A DNA stretch of 64,000 nt from Gymnogyps californianus (Eukaryota; Chordata; Aves; Accipitriformes; Cathartidae). A program made the translations under genes and the position numbers. The stretch's first letter is position 1; every line of letters starts with the position of its first letter. The stretch covers positions 86,884,520 through 86,948,519 of the forward strand of contig NC_059471.1 in assembly GCF_018139145.2 (NCBI RefSeq), in the 5' to 3' direction. This document shows, one piece after another, positions 1 through 10,330 of the stretch. A model generated the notes under the pieces. The model searched no databases and was not told the origin of the DNA. It saw only the letters and a list, made by a program, of their open reading frames with translations.

Positions 1-1960
1 GAATTCGTTTTTATCTATCTGAAGATGCTCTTAGGAGATGCAAAGCGCCACAGCAGCACTTGCAGCTTCAGATAGCCATGGAAACAGGAAGCTGGGAGCA
101 GCCTAGAAATGTGCCAGGGGTAACAACTGAGATATTTGATTTCTCTTTCTGTGCTTGTTTTCTTGCTTAACAGGTTCAGGAACAGATTCTGGCTGGATCT
201 TAGTGCTTCAAGAATTGTGCATTTATAAACAGAGAAAAAATATTAAAAATATACACGTGAAATCTGTGCTCCGTGTAGTGAAAAAAGTAACAGCAACCTC
301 CTTTACTAATGATAAGAATGATCCCAAGCACTCCTTTTTATGTCAACTGTTGATATTTATGCAATTTGATGATGCTCAAATATTATAGTAAGATAAACAG
401 TTCATTGTAAAATACAATAATACAAAACGTGTGTCTAGGGTATATCTACATGTCTCAGTGCAAACTCCATCTCCCTTTTATATGAACAATATGCAGCTAC
501 GTTTTTATACGTGCAACATCCCACACAACAGCATTCTGATTTCCAGTGATGAATGTTTCTTTCAGTCTCATTTTTATTTTTAAAATTTTAATTTTTTTTC
601 AGAGAATTTAACATCTTACTGATATTTATTTCATTAATGCTTGCCCTATAGTGTCACATACTTACTTAAAAAGTGAATATCATTAAAGGTCTTATAAATT
701 CCTGGCTTTAAAAAACAGGATTTTGTACCTATGATAAAACTGTGCTAGATAGATTGTTACTATGAGTCCTAGAAATTTGATTAATAGGAAAAAAAAATAC
801 AAAGATGACTTGCACCTCAAAGTTTTTTTACAAACTCCAGAATGAGTATAAATGTAGAGTATTTTCTGGCCTCATATGTAAAATGACTCAAAAGGCATGA
901 TTCTAATTCTCTCCTAGCATAGGCAATTAATGACAATTTGCTTGGTAACCCAGCATTGATTAATGATTAATGAATTGCACCTTATTTCGTTCACATTTTA
1001 CATATTCTGTCTGACTCCCATCTGAGAGCAGGAATAAGAGAGCACTTGGAGGATCCCAACCGCTGTGCTTGTGTCGGCCTGGCTGGTGATAGGCGGCACC
1101 CGTCGAGCAGCCCAGCAAGGTGCAAACCAGCCCGTGGGTGCTGGGGCTGTTGTGCCCTCCTGGCTTCTCTCGGGGTCTGCCATTTCCACAAGGAGCGGTG
1201 CCCGGTGCAGGGCGCTGCGCCTGCAAGCCTTGTCCCTTCTGATGTGTGCCAAGGTATTTGTCGCTGCAGATAGATACATTTTATGAGGCTCTGGTCCTAC
1301 GGTGATGGCTTTGGCTCCTTCTGCTTTTCACCCTTTTTTAACATAGTGCAAGCCCATTTATGCCTGGGACCCAAAATGTGTCCACAGAGTGAGAAATTGG
1401 AAAAATGCAGCAAGAACGGGCACCTCAGCAAGCTTGAATCCTTTAGATGTGAAAGTCCCCAAGTGACGAGGAGCATCCTGTGACAGGGTGGCTGCACTGG
1501 CTCTTGCGATACACAGTGGGTCTGCATTTGTTTGCTTCCTGGGGATGCAACAATGGCATAGAAAAAGGACAGGGTTGTGCACTTTTTTTCTCCCGAGACA
1601 TGAACTGATAGAAAGCTATGGGGGATTCTTAAATTAGTTCTAGCCCAAAACATAAAGAGGCAAGTAGTCTAACGCTGTGTTTAAAGCTCTGGTGATATTT
1701 TTCCAGGGCCGAGAACATAAAGCTTTTTTTCAGTTTACTCTGAAACTTCTGAGAAGCTGCAAATATTGGCTGATATTAGCTGATATTTCTTGAATATATA
1801 TTAGGTATATTTCCATGCAGTTTGTTCCTGAAGGGAATGCAAACTCTCTACAGCTATGGAGAAAGAAACGGTGGTGAGGTTTTTTAACTATTTGTCCATT
1901 GTTTCTGAAGTATTCATCTCCTTCAGTGCCTGGGCCAATTCTTCTGCCATGGCTGCAGAT
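1..1960. other. Unique A+T-rich noncoding DNA
   Basis: I see no gene, known repeat or RNA here. A locally GC-richer block at about 1,040-1,270 carries several short overlapping frames on both strands. That pattern fits low stop-codon density from base composition and not coding. The first six bases are an EcoRI site (GAATTC). Confidence 0.6.
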
Positions 1961-1962
1961 AT

Positions 1963-2030
1963 AAATCTCCAGTGTCATTGGAGCTAGACTGGTGTATAAA
2001 AGCAGCAAGAAGTGAGAGGAAATAAAGCCT
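1963..2030. repeat. Possible relic of an old amniote interspersed repeat
   Basis: The segment contains a CTCCAGTGTCATTGGAGC foldback followed by an ACTGGTGTATAAAAG stretch. It resembles an interspersed motif I recall from reptile and bird genomes, in which a short palindrome precedes a 'tacactggtgtaaa' tail. The copy is heavily diverged and the family is not assigned. It is weaker than the foldback copies listed further on. Confidence 0.25.
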
Positions 2031-3899
2031 GTTCACTGGAGCTGAAATTGTGTCTCTTTCTTTCTCCTTATTCTATATTTGTAATTTCAATTTTTAAATT
2101 CAGTGCAACAGAGCACATTACAGAAGGGTCATGAAAAGATATTTTATGATCTTTGAATGATAAGTAAGTAATGAAATAGAGAAAATTACACCTAGAAAAG
2201 AGATTCTCAAGCTGGAACAGGCAGTTCTTGGTTCTCTTTCCAGTAGTCATCTCATTTCATGACTTGGACATCAATTTATAAAATTCATAGCAGCATTTTA
2301 GTACAGATGGCAAGACCATTTAAAAAAAATTTTTAAAGCATATAAGGAACTCTAAAAGTAGAAGTACTTTCCCAGTATAAAAAGGAGAGACCTTGTACCT
2401 TGTAAGATTTCTATCTGCATGTAGGCAGTTGCTAAGCTGCATTCTTCTCTGTGGAGCGGAGCCAGGGCCGGTGATGCTGGGAGGCCTTGTGGAAAGCACG
2501 ACAGAGGAAAAAGGCCACGCACTCCCTGTGACTCAGCTTATCTTCCTGCTCTAAGTGTCCTCTTGCTACAGTCACACTGTTTAATTTTTCATTATTCATA
2601 GAAAAAGACATCTGAGATTAACAAAAGAAATACAAAAAAAGTAGATCTTCAATCCAAAACAGCAGATAAGCTTAAAAAGATTAGGAATAACAGCAGTCTA
2701 TTAATAACAGAGAAAGAGAACAGTTATTTTACAGATGAATTCCAGGTCTCTCTGAGAGAATAAATGTTACCCACTGTACATCTTTATTGCTCAAGCCATA
2801 AAATTAGGATAATTTCATAATACTTCAGCTAATAAATATTAGTCTTTCCCTCAGGAAATGTTAAGTAGTACTCTGAAAATAATAAAGGCAGTTAAAAAAA
2901 AGTCACGTAACCCAAATGACCTGTGCTTAACTTCACCATGTTGTCTCTGGAGGTTTTGTCACAGCCAGTCTTCTTTCCCTTATTAGCATTTTCCCTGCTT
3001 AGATAAGGAGCTTTGTGTGTGAGTATCTTCTTGTCATTCCCACCTGATCACACAAGATTACGTAAAGTCAAGGTGCATCCACCGCTGAGCAATGTGGACA
3101 TCTGCTCAGATGGTAGCAGAAAGCCTTGCTGAGACTCCAGCACCGGGGCTTTGCGTACAGGTCATGTTGCAGAGCTCACCCAACAGCTACAGAAGAGGGG
3201 TATGCTCAGTGCTAGGACGTGGTTTTGGTTAGTGAGGTAGTCCTGGAGAGTATAGGAGCTGACATCCTGGGGCAAACTTCATTTATCATGAATTGAGGAG
3301 TACCAGAAATGCATTACAAAGTTTATGCACTGGTTAAGTATCAAAGAGGCTATGTACAGACCTGAGTAAGACGTGCAAAGATTATAGCATTCAGTAACAG
3401 ATGGCCACTTGAAAGATTTATAAAGCCTCCCCCAGCCTTGAGAAGAGAATCTGAAATGCACTTATTCAGTTTGGATGACAAGAAGTTCATGGTCCCAGCA
3501 GGTTATGGCTTCAGTTTCTGGGAAGAAGACTGTCTTCTTCCTGCCCCTACTAAGAAATAGTACTGAGTCATAGCTAACTTCACTTGTCATATATCTTCTG
3601 ATATCCTTCTTGATTTCATCTGGCTCCTTTGAGTATTTCCTCTCCCTTTCCTATTACTATTTCTCTCTGCTCTCCAGGGGATTGTTTTATGTTCCCTCCA
3701 GCTCCTGTGGAGGGGGTCCCTCTGCACTTTGTCTGCATCATACTCTCCAGAAATGTTCCTGCAGGTGAAGAATTGTCTTGGTTGTGTGGATGGGTAGAAA
3801 AGTTTGTATATTAGAGAGGTTAGGGCATATGACCTAGAAATGTGATTCTCTGTCCCAGATCTGGCCTGTCTTCCTGGCATCCAGTTTTGGATTTTCCAC
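2031..3899. other. Unique noncoding DNA
   Basis: No gene or clear repeat is seen. Open frames are at most about 110 codons long and overlap on opposite strands. Poly-A and poly-T runs are short. Nothing suggests an exon. Confidence 0.6.
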
Positions 3900-4720
3900 T
3901 GCCAATCCAAGCTCAATATTTTAAAAGAAAATTTCTTAGCTCTCTTCCTAACTCCTCTCCATTGCTGCTTTCTCCCTTGCTTTTGGCAATTCCATTATCC
4001 TGCCTGTCACTTAGCCTTGTTACCTGGGTGTTACCTGAATTCTCTCTCAGTTCTCACGTCAAGACTATGCAAGACCTTTCCACACAACGCGTCAAAGATA
4101 CAGCCTTTCATATCCATCCATGCAACTGAAATTCACGAGTAGGGTCTAAGCTGTCACCTCACATGTCAAGCAAAAGCAGCCTTTCTAACTCTCGTCCATC
4201 CAGAATAAAGCTGTACATCTGATTTTCCCAACCTGCCACATTAACAATAGCACCCTTGTCTTTGTATGTCCACATTAAATCTCTAGTGTACCAGCATCTC
4301 CTTTCTTCTCAGTGTCTCCTTCTGCGATTTATCACTTCCCATCCTCTAAAAAAGTAAACACTCTTCTGATTGGCCCTGATACCAATCTCTGTCACCAGCC
4401 TTTCACATTTTCAAACAAATACTTTTCTTTTTCCCCTATTCTAGTGCTTGGAAAAGACTACCCTGCAAAGGTACTTTGTTATTCCCCTTCAGATCCTACT
4501 TCGACATTCTCCTTGGCTGCAACACGTACAAAAATTGACACGTACACTGCTCACGTGCTTGTACCACTGCCAATGCTGATTAATATTGTCTCCTGAAGTT
4601 CTTCTGCACCTCCACCTACCTGCATTCATTTACTCTCTCATCTTAAATTGTAGATCCAACGGGTTAGAAATTATGGCTTTATTCTGTATTTGTCCGGTAC
4701 TGCAATGTGTGCTCAGAAAG
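3900..4720 (+). pseudogene. Decayed L2-type LINE, 3' part of ORF2 plus tail, sense
   Basis: This pyrimidine-rich stretch follows the order I know from the 3' part of amniote L2-type LINEs. A 'caattccattatcctgcctg' block comes first (about 3,989). Then comes a 'ctgggtgttacctgaattc' block (about 4,024), which corresponds to the conserved LGVI-x-DSSL peptide. A 'tccatccagaataaagctg' block follows at about 4,197. The tail, with 'ttattctgtatttgtccggt' near 4,680, resembles the ending of such elements. Reading frames are broken throughout, so it is a dead relic. Both edges are approximate and the subfamily is not assigned. Confidence 0.65.
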
Positions 4721-5454
4721 TAATTGACCCTTGTGTCAGCATCTTATCAATGCAATTCTAAAAAGGGGACTTTCAAGTCCATCCCTTATCTCCAGGATTT
4801 TTGTCGAAATTAATAGCTGAGCAAGACAACTACTAAAGCAAGACTGAAAATGGAGTTGGAGTTCTACAGTGCTGCCTCAGATAGTGTTAAAGAACAAAAG
4901 ACATGTTATTCAATTAATTTTCCTACTGTGAAGTAGGGTAGGTATGCCTAGGCCAGCACTAGAAGTTAATTCTCCAATCAGTCTTAAAAGCTTCCTACAA
5001 TACCACCTACCCCAATGAGGATATTCTACAATACAGTGCTGAACTATCATCCCTTTGTTTCTATTAATACCAAATTATATTCTCTTTGCAAATTAAGCAA
5101 ACAGCAACTTTTCCTGTCTCCTTCAATTGGCAAAACAATTAATTTGATTGTGGTTTTTGCAAAGGACTTTTTAATATATTTGAATATGGTCTTTGTTCTC
5201 ACTAAAAACAAAAGATTTTTTTCAGTCTTGCTTTATAGGTTACATTCTGCAGTTCTCTAATCTTTATTGTTTCTTTCTTCTGGGCTGTTTTGCTCTTTCG
5301 CTAAATTTGCTGTCCTGAGCGGGATGCAGTAGTCCGTCAGTGACCTAACCAGTACCAAGTAAATGGAGAGCAACTAGTTCCTGTAATAACTTATATTAAT
5401 ACATCTGGGAATGTCATCAGCCATTTTTAAGGCAGGATCATATTGTTAATTTAT
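4721..5454. other. Unique A+T-rich noncoding DNA
   Basis: Nothing is recognised. The only long frame (5,015-5,260 +) is low-complexity and hydrophobic, with no coding signature. A weak CR1 similarity may begin before 5,455, but I cannot support it. Confidence 0.5.
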
Positions 5455-6010
5455 ATTCAGCTCACGGTATACAATGCCCCCAGGGCCTCTTCTGGCAGAG
5501 TTGCTGCTTCACCAGTTATTCCTCATTTTGTATTTGTGCATTTGATTTCTCCTTGCTAAGCGTATCACTTTGCACTTGTCTTTATTGAATTTCATCTTAT
5601 TGATTTCAGTTCCTTCAATTTATCAAGATCATTTTGAATTCTTATCCTGTCCTTTGAGTTCCTTACAACCCCTGCTAGCTTGGTAGCATGCTCAGATTTT
5701 ATAAGCATACAGTCTACTTTATCATGCAGGCCGTCACTGAAAATATTTCATAGAGTCATATTCAGGACTGACCCCACTGGAAATGCCCTCCCATATTGAC
5801 AGTGGAACATCCATAACTACTCTTTCAGGAGGGTTTTTCAACTAGTCCTGTATCCATTTTAAAACACTATTATCTTGACCATAGTTTCCAATATTCTTAT
5901 GAAAATATTGCATGAGACAGTCAAAAAGCTTTAACAACTACAATACCACATTTGCACTTTGATTTGACCTGTTACCCTATCAAGGAAGGAAATTAGACCA
6001 GTCTGAAATT
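5455..6010 (-). pseudogene. Old CR1 LINE fragment, antisense, reverse-transcriptase region
   Basis: Read on the minus strand, the segment matches the part of CR1 ORF2 that spans the palm of the reverse transcriptase and the region just after it. Landmarks on the plus strand are 'tatcaagatcattttgaatt' (about 5,621), 'agcttggtagcatgctcaga' (about 5,678), 'cataactactctttcagg' (about 5,812) and 'gttaccctatcaaggaagg' (about 5,970). The copy is full of stops and indels and is far more diverged than the CR1 near 40 kb. It is truncated at both ends. Confidence 0.7.
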
Positions 6011-7479
6011 GTTTGTCTTCATGAAAACCTCCTAGCTCTTTCCTACCATCTTATTCTCCTCTAAAAGGACTTTACAAATGGACGCTTTAAGAGTGTGCTT
6101 GCATTCGGTCAAGTGTGTCCACATGTCTTGGGTGTGACAGTGTGAGCACTGGCCCCAGCCAGGCAGCACTGTGCCACGTGGACCACCAGTGAGGCAGCAG
6201 CCCAGAGGGTTTGGCATTGCTGGCCCCACGCTGGAGGTGCCCCAGCCTTGACAGCCCTTCGGAGGGACAGCCCAGGACCAGAAATGTCTGTTATTGCAAA
6301 CCAGTCCAAGGAAATTGCGGCTCACCTTTGCGGCACTAGAAAAGCTACAAAGAAAACAGAGTGGTGAAGCCTGTGGCTGCCACACTCAATACCCTGCTGT
6401 GCAAAGATGCATCCCAAGAGTGACATTACTGCAACACTGCACTTGGGCTGATACTCTTGCCTGTTGTGACACAGGTGTACTCGCAGCGTCACAGCCCTGC
6501 CCTTGCTGCAGAAGGGGAGCTGCTTTCTTGGCCACTGGTTGTGACTCAGTTTACTTTTTCTGCAGGTATCAGGCTGCCTGCTTCAGCTAGTAACATGCAG
6601 GATGGGATGGAGTCAAGGCTTTCCTTATTCATCACTCCTTTATAGCCTTTCTTCTCCCATATACCTGATACGGGTGATGTACCCGATACACTTGCCTGAC
6701 CCTTAAGGACCTTATGGCCCAGTGAGGGAATCCAGCCTGCAACAGCATAGACCAGAATGTGAAGGAAAACATCTCTCAATATTTCTATAGCTAACATATT
6801 TTGATATTGCATATATCCACAAACAAAGGCTCTCTGGCTCTCTGTAGGGGAGAGTTCAATAGAGATTCTGCTGAAAAGGCACTGGAATAGTGCCTAAAGG
6901 GCTTAAAAACTCTGTCTACCTTCTAGAAAGAAAAAAAAAGAGAATAGTAACATATAATCAGAAGGAAAAAATAAATAAATGGCAATGTCCATTTGCATGT
7001 GATGCAAAATTTCAGAAAAAAACATCCCAGTTTAACTGGGATGAATTAGAAAAAAAGGAAAGGTCAGGAAATAGTCAAAAGCTGTACTCTTGCAGCCTGT
7101 TGGGAAGACTGAGGGAGTAATTAAGCTATCAGGCAGATAGGCTGACTAGAACATTAAAAATTTAAAGAAGTTATAGTGAAATTAATGCATTTCTGAGATT
7201 CCATGCAAAACCCAGCTTTGTGGGAGGGATGACAGAAAATGTCCAGCTTCTTGATTAGATGTAAAAGAGAAATAATCCAGACATTAAACTAAGTGAGCTT
7301 TAAGAGTTATAAATAAATATTTTGCAATTAAAACTAAGCACTTCTGAAAACATTCACAGTCACATTATAATACATGTGCTTTTAAAGTGGGATGGAGATT
7401 TAGGCAAAGATAAGTAGAAGGAAACTCCTTCTTGACATTTCGCACAGCCACAGAAATGGCCATGAGAAAACTCTTAAGC
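6011..7479. other. Unique noncoding DNA with a GC-richer stretch
   Basis: About 6,100-6,600 is GC-richer and has overlapping frames of 60-120 codons on both strands, none recognisable. From 6,890 to 7,400 the DNA becomes A-rich. No repeat is identified. Confidence 0.5.
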
Positions 7480-7770
7480 AGATTCGCAGAAAATAGGCCT
7501 GTCAGGGCCCAGGAGGTCATCCAGAGCATCCCCTGCCCCAGGGCAGGATCCCCAACAAAACTTGTTCTGAGAGATGTTAGTCTGACCTCTTCCCAAAATG
7601 CTCCCATGGTGGGGTCTCTTTGGGATCCCCCAGCAATCAACTGCTTTGCTTCACCAACTCCGATGTTGTAGAGTTTTTCTTAAGGAACAGCCAAAACTTT
7701 CCTTTCTGTAATTTTAGCCCACTACTTTCAGTCCCAGTCCCAGCAAACACGAAGAGCAATTTGGGCTGGA
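7480..7770 (-). pseudogene. Old CR1 LINE 3'-end fragment, antisense
   Basis: On the plus strand 'cccaggaggtcatccagagc' (about 7,510) begins a stretch typical of the reverse complement of a CR1 3' region. It continues through 'ccctgccccagggcaggatc', a 'gttagtctgacctcttc' block, 'gttgtagagtttttcttaag' and 'taattttagcccactacttt'. This is the C-terminal end of ORF2 plus the 3' UTR. Frames are broken. The 90-codon frame on the minus strand here is a by-product and not the CR1 frame as a whole. Confidence 0.65.
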
Positions 7771-8334
7771 TACAGCTGCCAGCCCCTACGGTAGGGGCTG
7801 TGCCTCTATCAGTCAGTGCTGTGCCTTTCACAGCCACGCTGTCAGGAGGAGTGCTGAGCGTGGACCAGGGATAAAGCATATCATCACAGGGGCACAAAGC
7901 TCTCCAGATCGGTGAGAAACACTGCAGATGCTCCTATTCTGGATCACCCCAGTCCCAACAGCTGAAGCTGATTTGATGACATGGGAACAAAACCTCCTTT
8001 ATTCTGATCAAAATAAGAGACACTGTAGTACAGGGGTAGCCTGAGCTTTTTTTCATGTGGGACATTATGCCCCGGTGAAATCTCATTTTTCAATGTCTTA
8101 TCATTGATCCTTCCTCTTGTTATTTCACCATGGCAACAATTTGGCCCCATTACTGAGCACACAATTAAGATTTCAGATTTCTAATTTCAGACTGCAGATG
8201 TACTGATGGATATGAAGCACCCACGCCTGAGATGTAGTATGTGTGCTACACAGGCAGATCCTCTGCAGCAGAAACGTATGCTTGCTTCCTCGGCAATTAC
8301 ACTGCCATGATAATATTTTCCTCAAACCATGGAT
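7771..8334. other. Unique noncoding DNA
   Basis: No gene, repeat or RNA is recognised in this stretch. Confidence 0.5.
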
Positions 8335-8760
8335 CAGCCAGAAGAGAAGTGGAAGGCAGTGAGGCAAGGAAGAGAGTGGAGGTGGCAGCAGAAGGGCAAC
8401 TGGGGCAGGAGGGCAGGTGTGGGTAAGGGTAGGGGTAAGTGAGTCAGAAAGGTGAGCAAGGATGAGAGAGTGGCAAAGGGTCCAGAGAGTGCAGAGCAGA
8501 GACGGAGCAAGACAAAAGAGTGGGACATGAGATGGAGTCTGCTGGGAACGCAGCAGGATGGAAAGGAGATGATGAGGGCAAGGTAAGAAAAGCCTCCATG
8601 CAAGTGATGGAGAAAAGGTGGCATGGGAGAAGGAGCAAGATTAGGAGATTGGGTAGAGAAGAGGAAAAGCTGAGGGAGCAAGCAGTTTCGGTGGAGGGAG
8701 GCTGTTGGGTAAGGGAACAGAGGAGGGAGGTAAAGACTGACAGCTTTCTCCTCCCAGCTG
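8335..8760 (+). repeat. Long purine-rich (G+A) low-complexity tract
   Basis: For about 400 bp the plus strand is dominated by A and G with only scattered C and T. Motifs such as GGAAGAGAG, GGAGGGAGG and AAGGAG recur without a fixed unit length. The asymmetry removes most stop codons from the pyrimidine-rich strand, which explains the 115-codon minus frame (8,334-8,681). The tract contains a G-quadruplex motif at 8,402-8,435. Confidence 0.7.
8402..8435 (+). other. G-quadruplex motif with telomere-like GGGTAA units
   Basis: Five G-runs (8,402-8,405; 8,411-8,413; 8,421-8,423; 8,427-8,429; 8,432-8,435) are separated by loops of 5, 7, 3 and 2 bases. This satisfies the usual G3+N1-7 rule. The last part reads GGGTAAGGGTAGGGGTAA, similar to the vertebrate telomere unit but too short and irregular to be called an interstitial telomere. 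Confidence 0.6.
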
Positions 8761-9779
8761 TAAGCAGAAATTAAACGTTACCAACATCTGAGTAGCCAGT
8801 ATCTGCTTAGGCATCTGACTTTTCAGCCTGAGATAATTGGAGATGATGGTGGCAGGCTTCCTCAAATATTACTACACTTATGAAATATAGCTCTTTGCAA
8901 TTTAAAAATCAGCCACACATCTTGAGGGACAAGCGTTATCCTGCGAGTTTGCAAGATATGAGGTTGGCAATAAGACTGTTGGCACAGAAAGCATTTCCTC
9001 CCTGCTTGAATTCTCCATTTTCTTAAAAAAAAAAACAAAAACAAAAAACACATAATGGAAAATGTAATAAAATGAACCAAAATGCATGAAACCTAATCAC
9101 ATAGCTACTTATTTGTATTCAGCAACCAAATCCTTCTGAGGGAGAGGTTATTAAGTGCACTGAATCCCATAATGCTCTTTAAATATCATGTGCAGAAGAA
9201 GCAGCAAAGCACAGGGGAAGTGAAACTGCTGTCTCATGGCTCTCCCTTGTTTTATCAAGCCAGTGACCGGTGCAGATTGCGGTTGTGGTGTTTGAATTGT
9301 GCCTGTGGATCCTAAGCAGCAGGAGAGTGCCTTCTTGCTATCCTCGGTGTCCATGGGGGAAGACAAGCAGACGCCAGTCAATTCTAGGGGAAGTCTGGCT
9401 TGTGAATAGTGTGGCTGCTTTCAGGCTACACTTTGGAAAGCAGTTTATTAACAATTCAGTCTCACCATAGTGGGATCACTGACAGATAGGGAAGGCTGTA
9501 GGCAGAAAAAGGAAAGGGAGGAAAAAATCAACAGAAAAAAAAAGCAAAAAACCCCTTTTTTTCTTTTTTTCCATACCAAAACTCAAGTTCCTTTAGTCCA
9601 GAAAGGACAGAAACAGAGGACCTATGGGGTCAATGATGTCCATGAAAGCCTGACTTCCACCTAGGCAGGATTTCACTCTGAGGTTCACCCTACAGCCTTT
9701 GCCATGGCCGTCTATTTTACCATGAACCATTTTGATGCCATTGCATTTCCATGAGACAGCCTAGTCCTTGATCCCTCAT
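8761..9779. other. Unique noncoding DNA with A-rich runs
   Basis: A-rich stretches at about 9,026-9,049 and 9,520-9,560 are the only simple-sequence features. No gene is recognised. Confidence 0.5.
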
Positions 9780-10330
9780 AGACTTATGGCCATCCTTCAG
9801 ACAGCGAGGGACATCAAGGCTCTGCCTCTGTGCTGGGGGTGAGAAGCCAGCAGTGCTCCAGCTGTGACTTGGACCCAAGCATCTGCACTGCGCTTGGGAG
9901 GACAGGGGACCGGGACACCTGCTTGGGGGCTGGCACAGCCACTGCTGCCTTGGCCCCTTTTCCCACGAGCTGGAGCTGAAGAACCACAACCAATGTGCTC
10001 TCCCTGTGGAGACTCCCAGGGCGGGCAGGAGGCTGAGCCCCATTCTGAGGGCGCTGGTGGGCCCCTGCACCCCCAAGGTCTCTGCCCACAGGTCTCTAAG
10101 GTGCAAAAGCCTCTGAGCAGTGGAGCCAAGGGTGACGAGGGACGCATGCGGCTAGGACAGGGGACAGACCCCACCCTGCAAAGGCTGTCTGTGCCTTAAG
10201 AAGCAGTGGAGGGGCCTTTGCCAGCTGCCCCTCATGTTTCTGCTTCGTGGGAGGGAAGGATCGAGGGCAGCCAGCAACCCTGGGGTAATCCCTGGTGCAG
10301 CGTGAGGGGGCTGGGGCACGGCTTCTCATG
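9780..10330. other. GC-rich block, CpG-poor, function unknown
   Basis: The block is clearly GC-richer than its surroundings, roughly 60% by eye, but holds only about a dozen CpGs. It is therefore not a CpG island. Open frames of 90-130 codons exist on both strands (9,717-10,106 -, 9,797-10,174 -, 9,864-10,199 +), which is expected when A+T-rich stop codons are scarce. No conserved domain is visible. It could be an exon, an unrecognised repeat or just an isochore bump. Confidence 0.4.

Noticed and set aside
1..6. Window begins exactly at an EcoRI site
   Set aside because: It may reflect a clone end, but one six-base match is not evidence of anything biological.
8421..8438. Interstitial telomere repeat
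   Set aside because: Only about three irregular GGGTAA-like units are present; better described as part of the purine tract and the quadruplex motif.
8334..8681. 115-codon minus frame rich in leucine, serine and proline
   Set aside because: Explained by the pyrimidine-rich strand of the purine tract, which is poor in stop codons in all frames.
9717..10199. Several 90-129 codon frames on both strands
   Set aside because: Mutually overlapping frames in a GC-rich block with no domain; low stop density is sufficient explanation.
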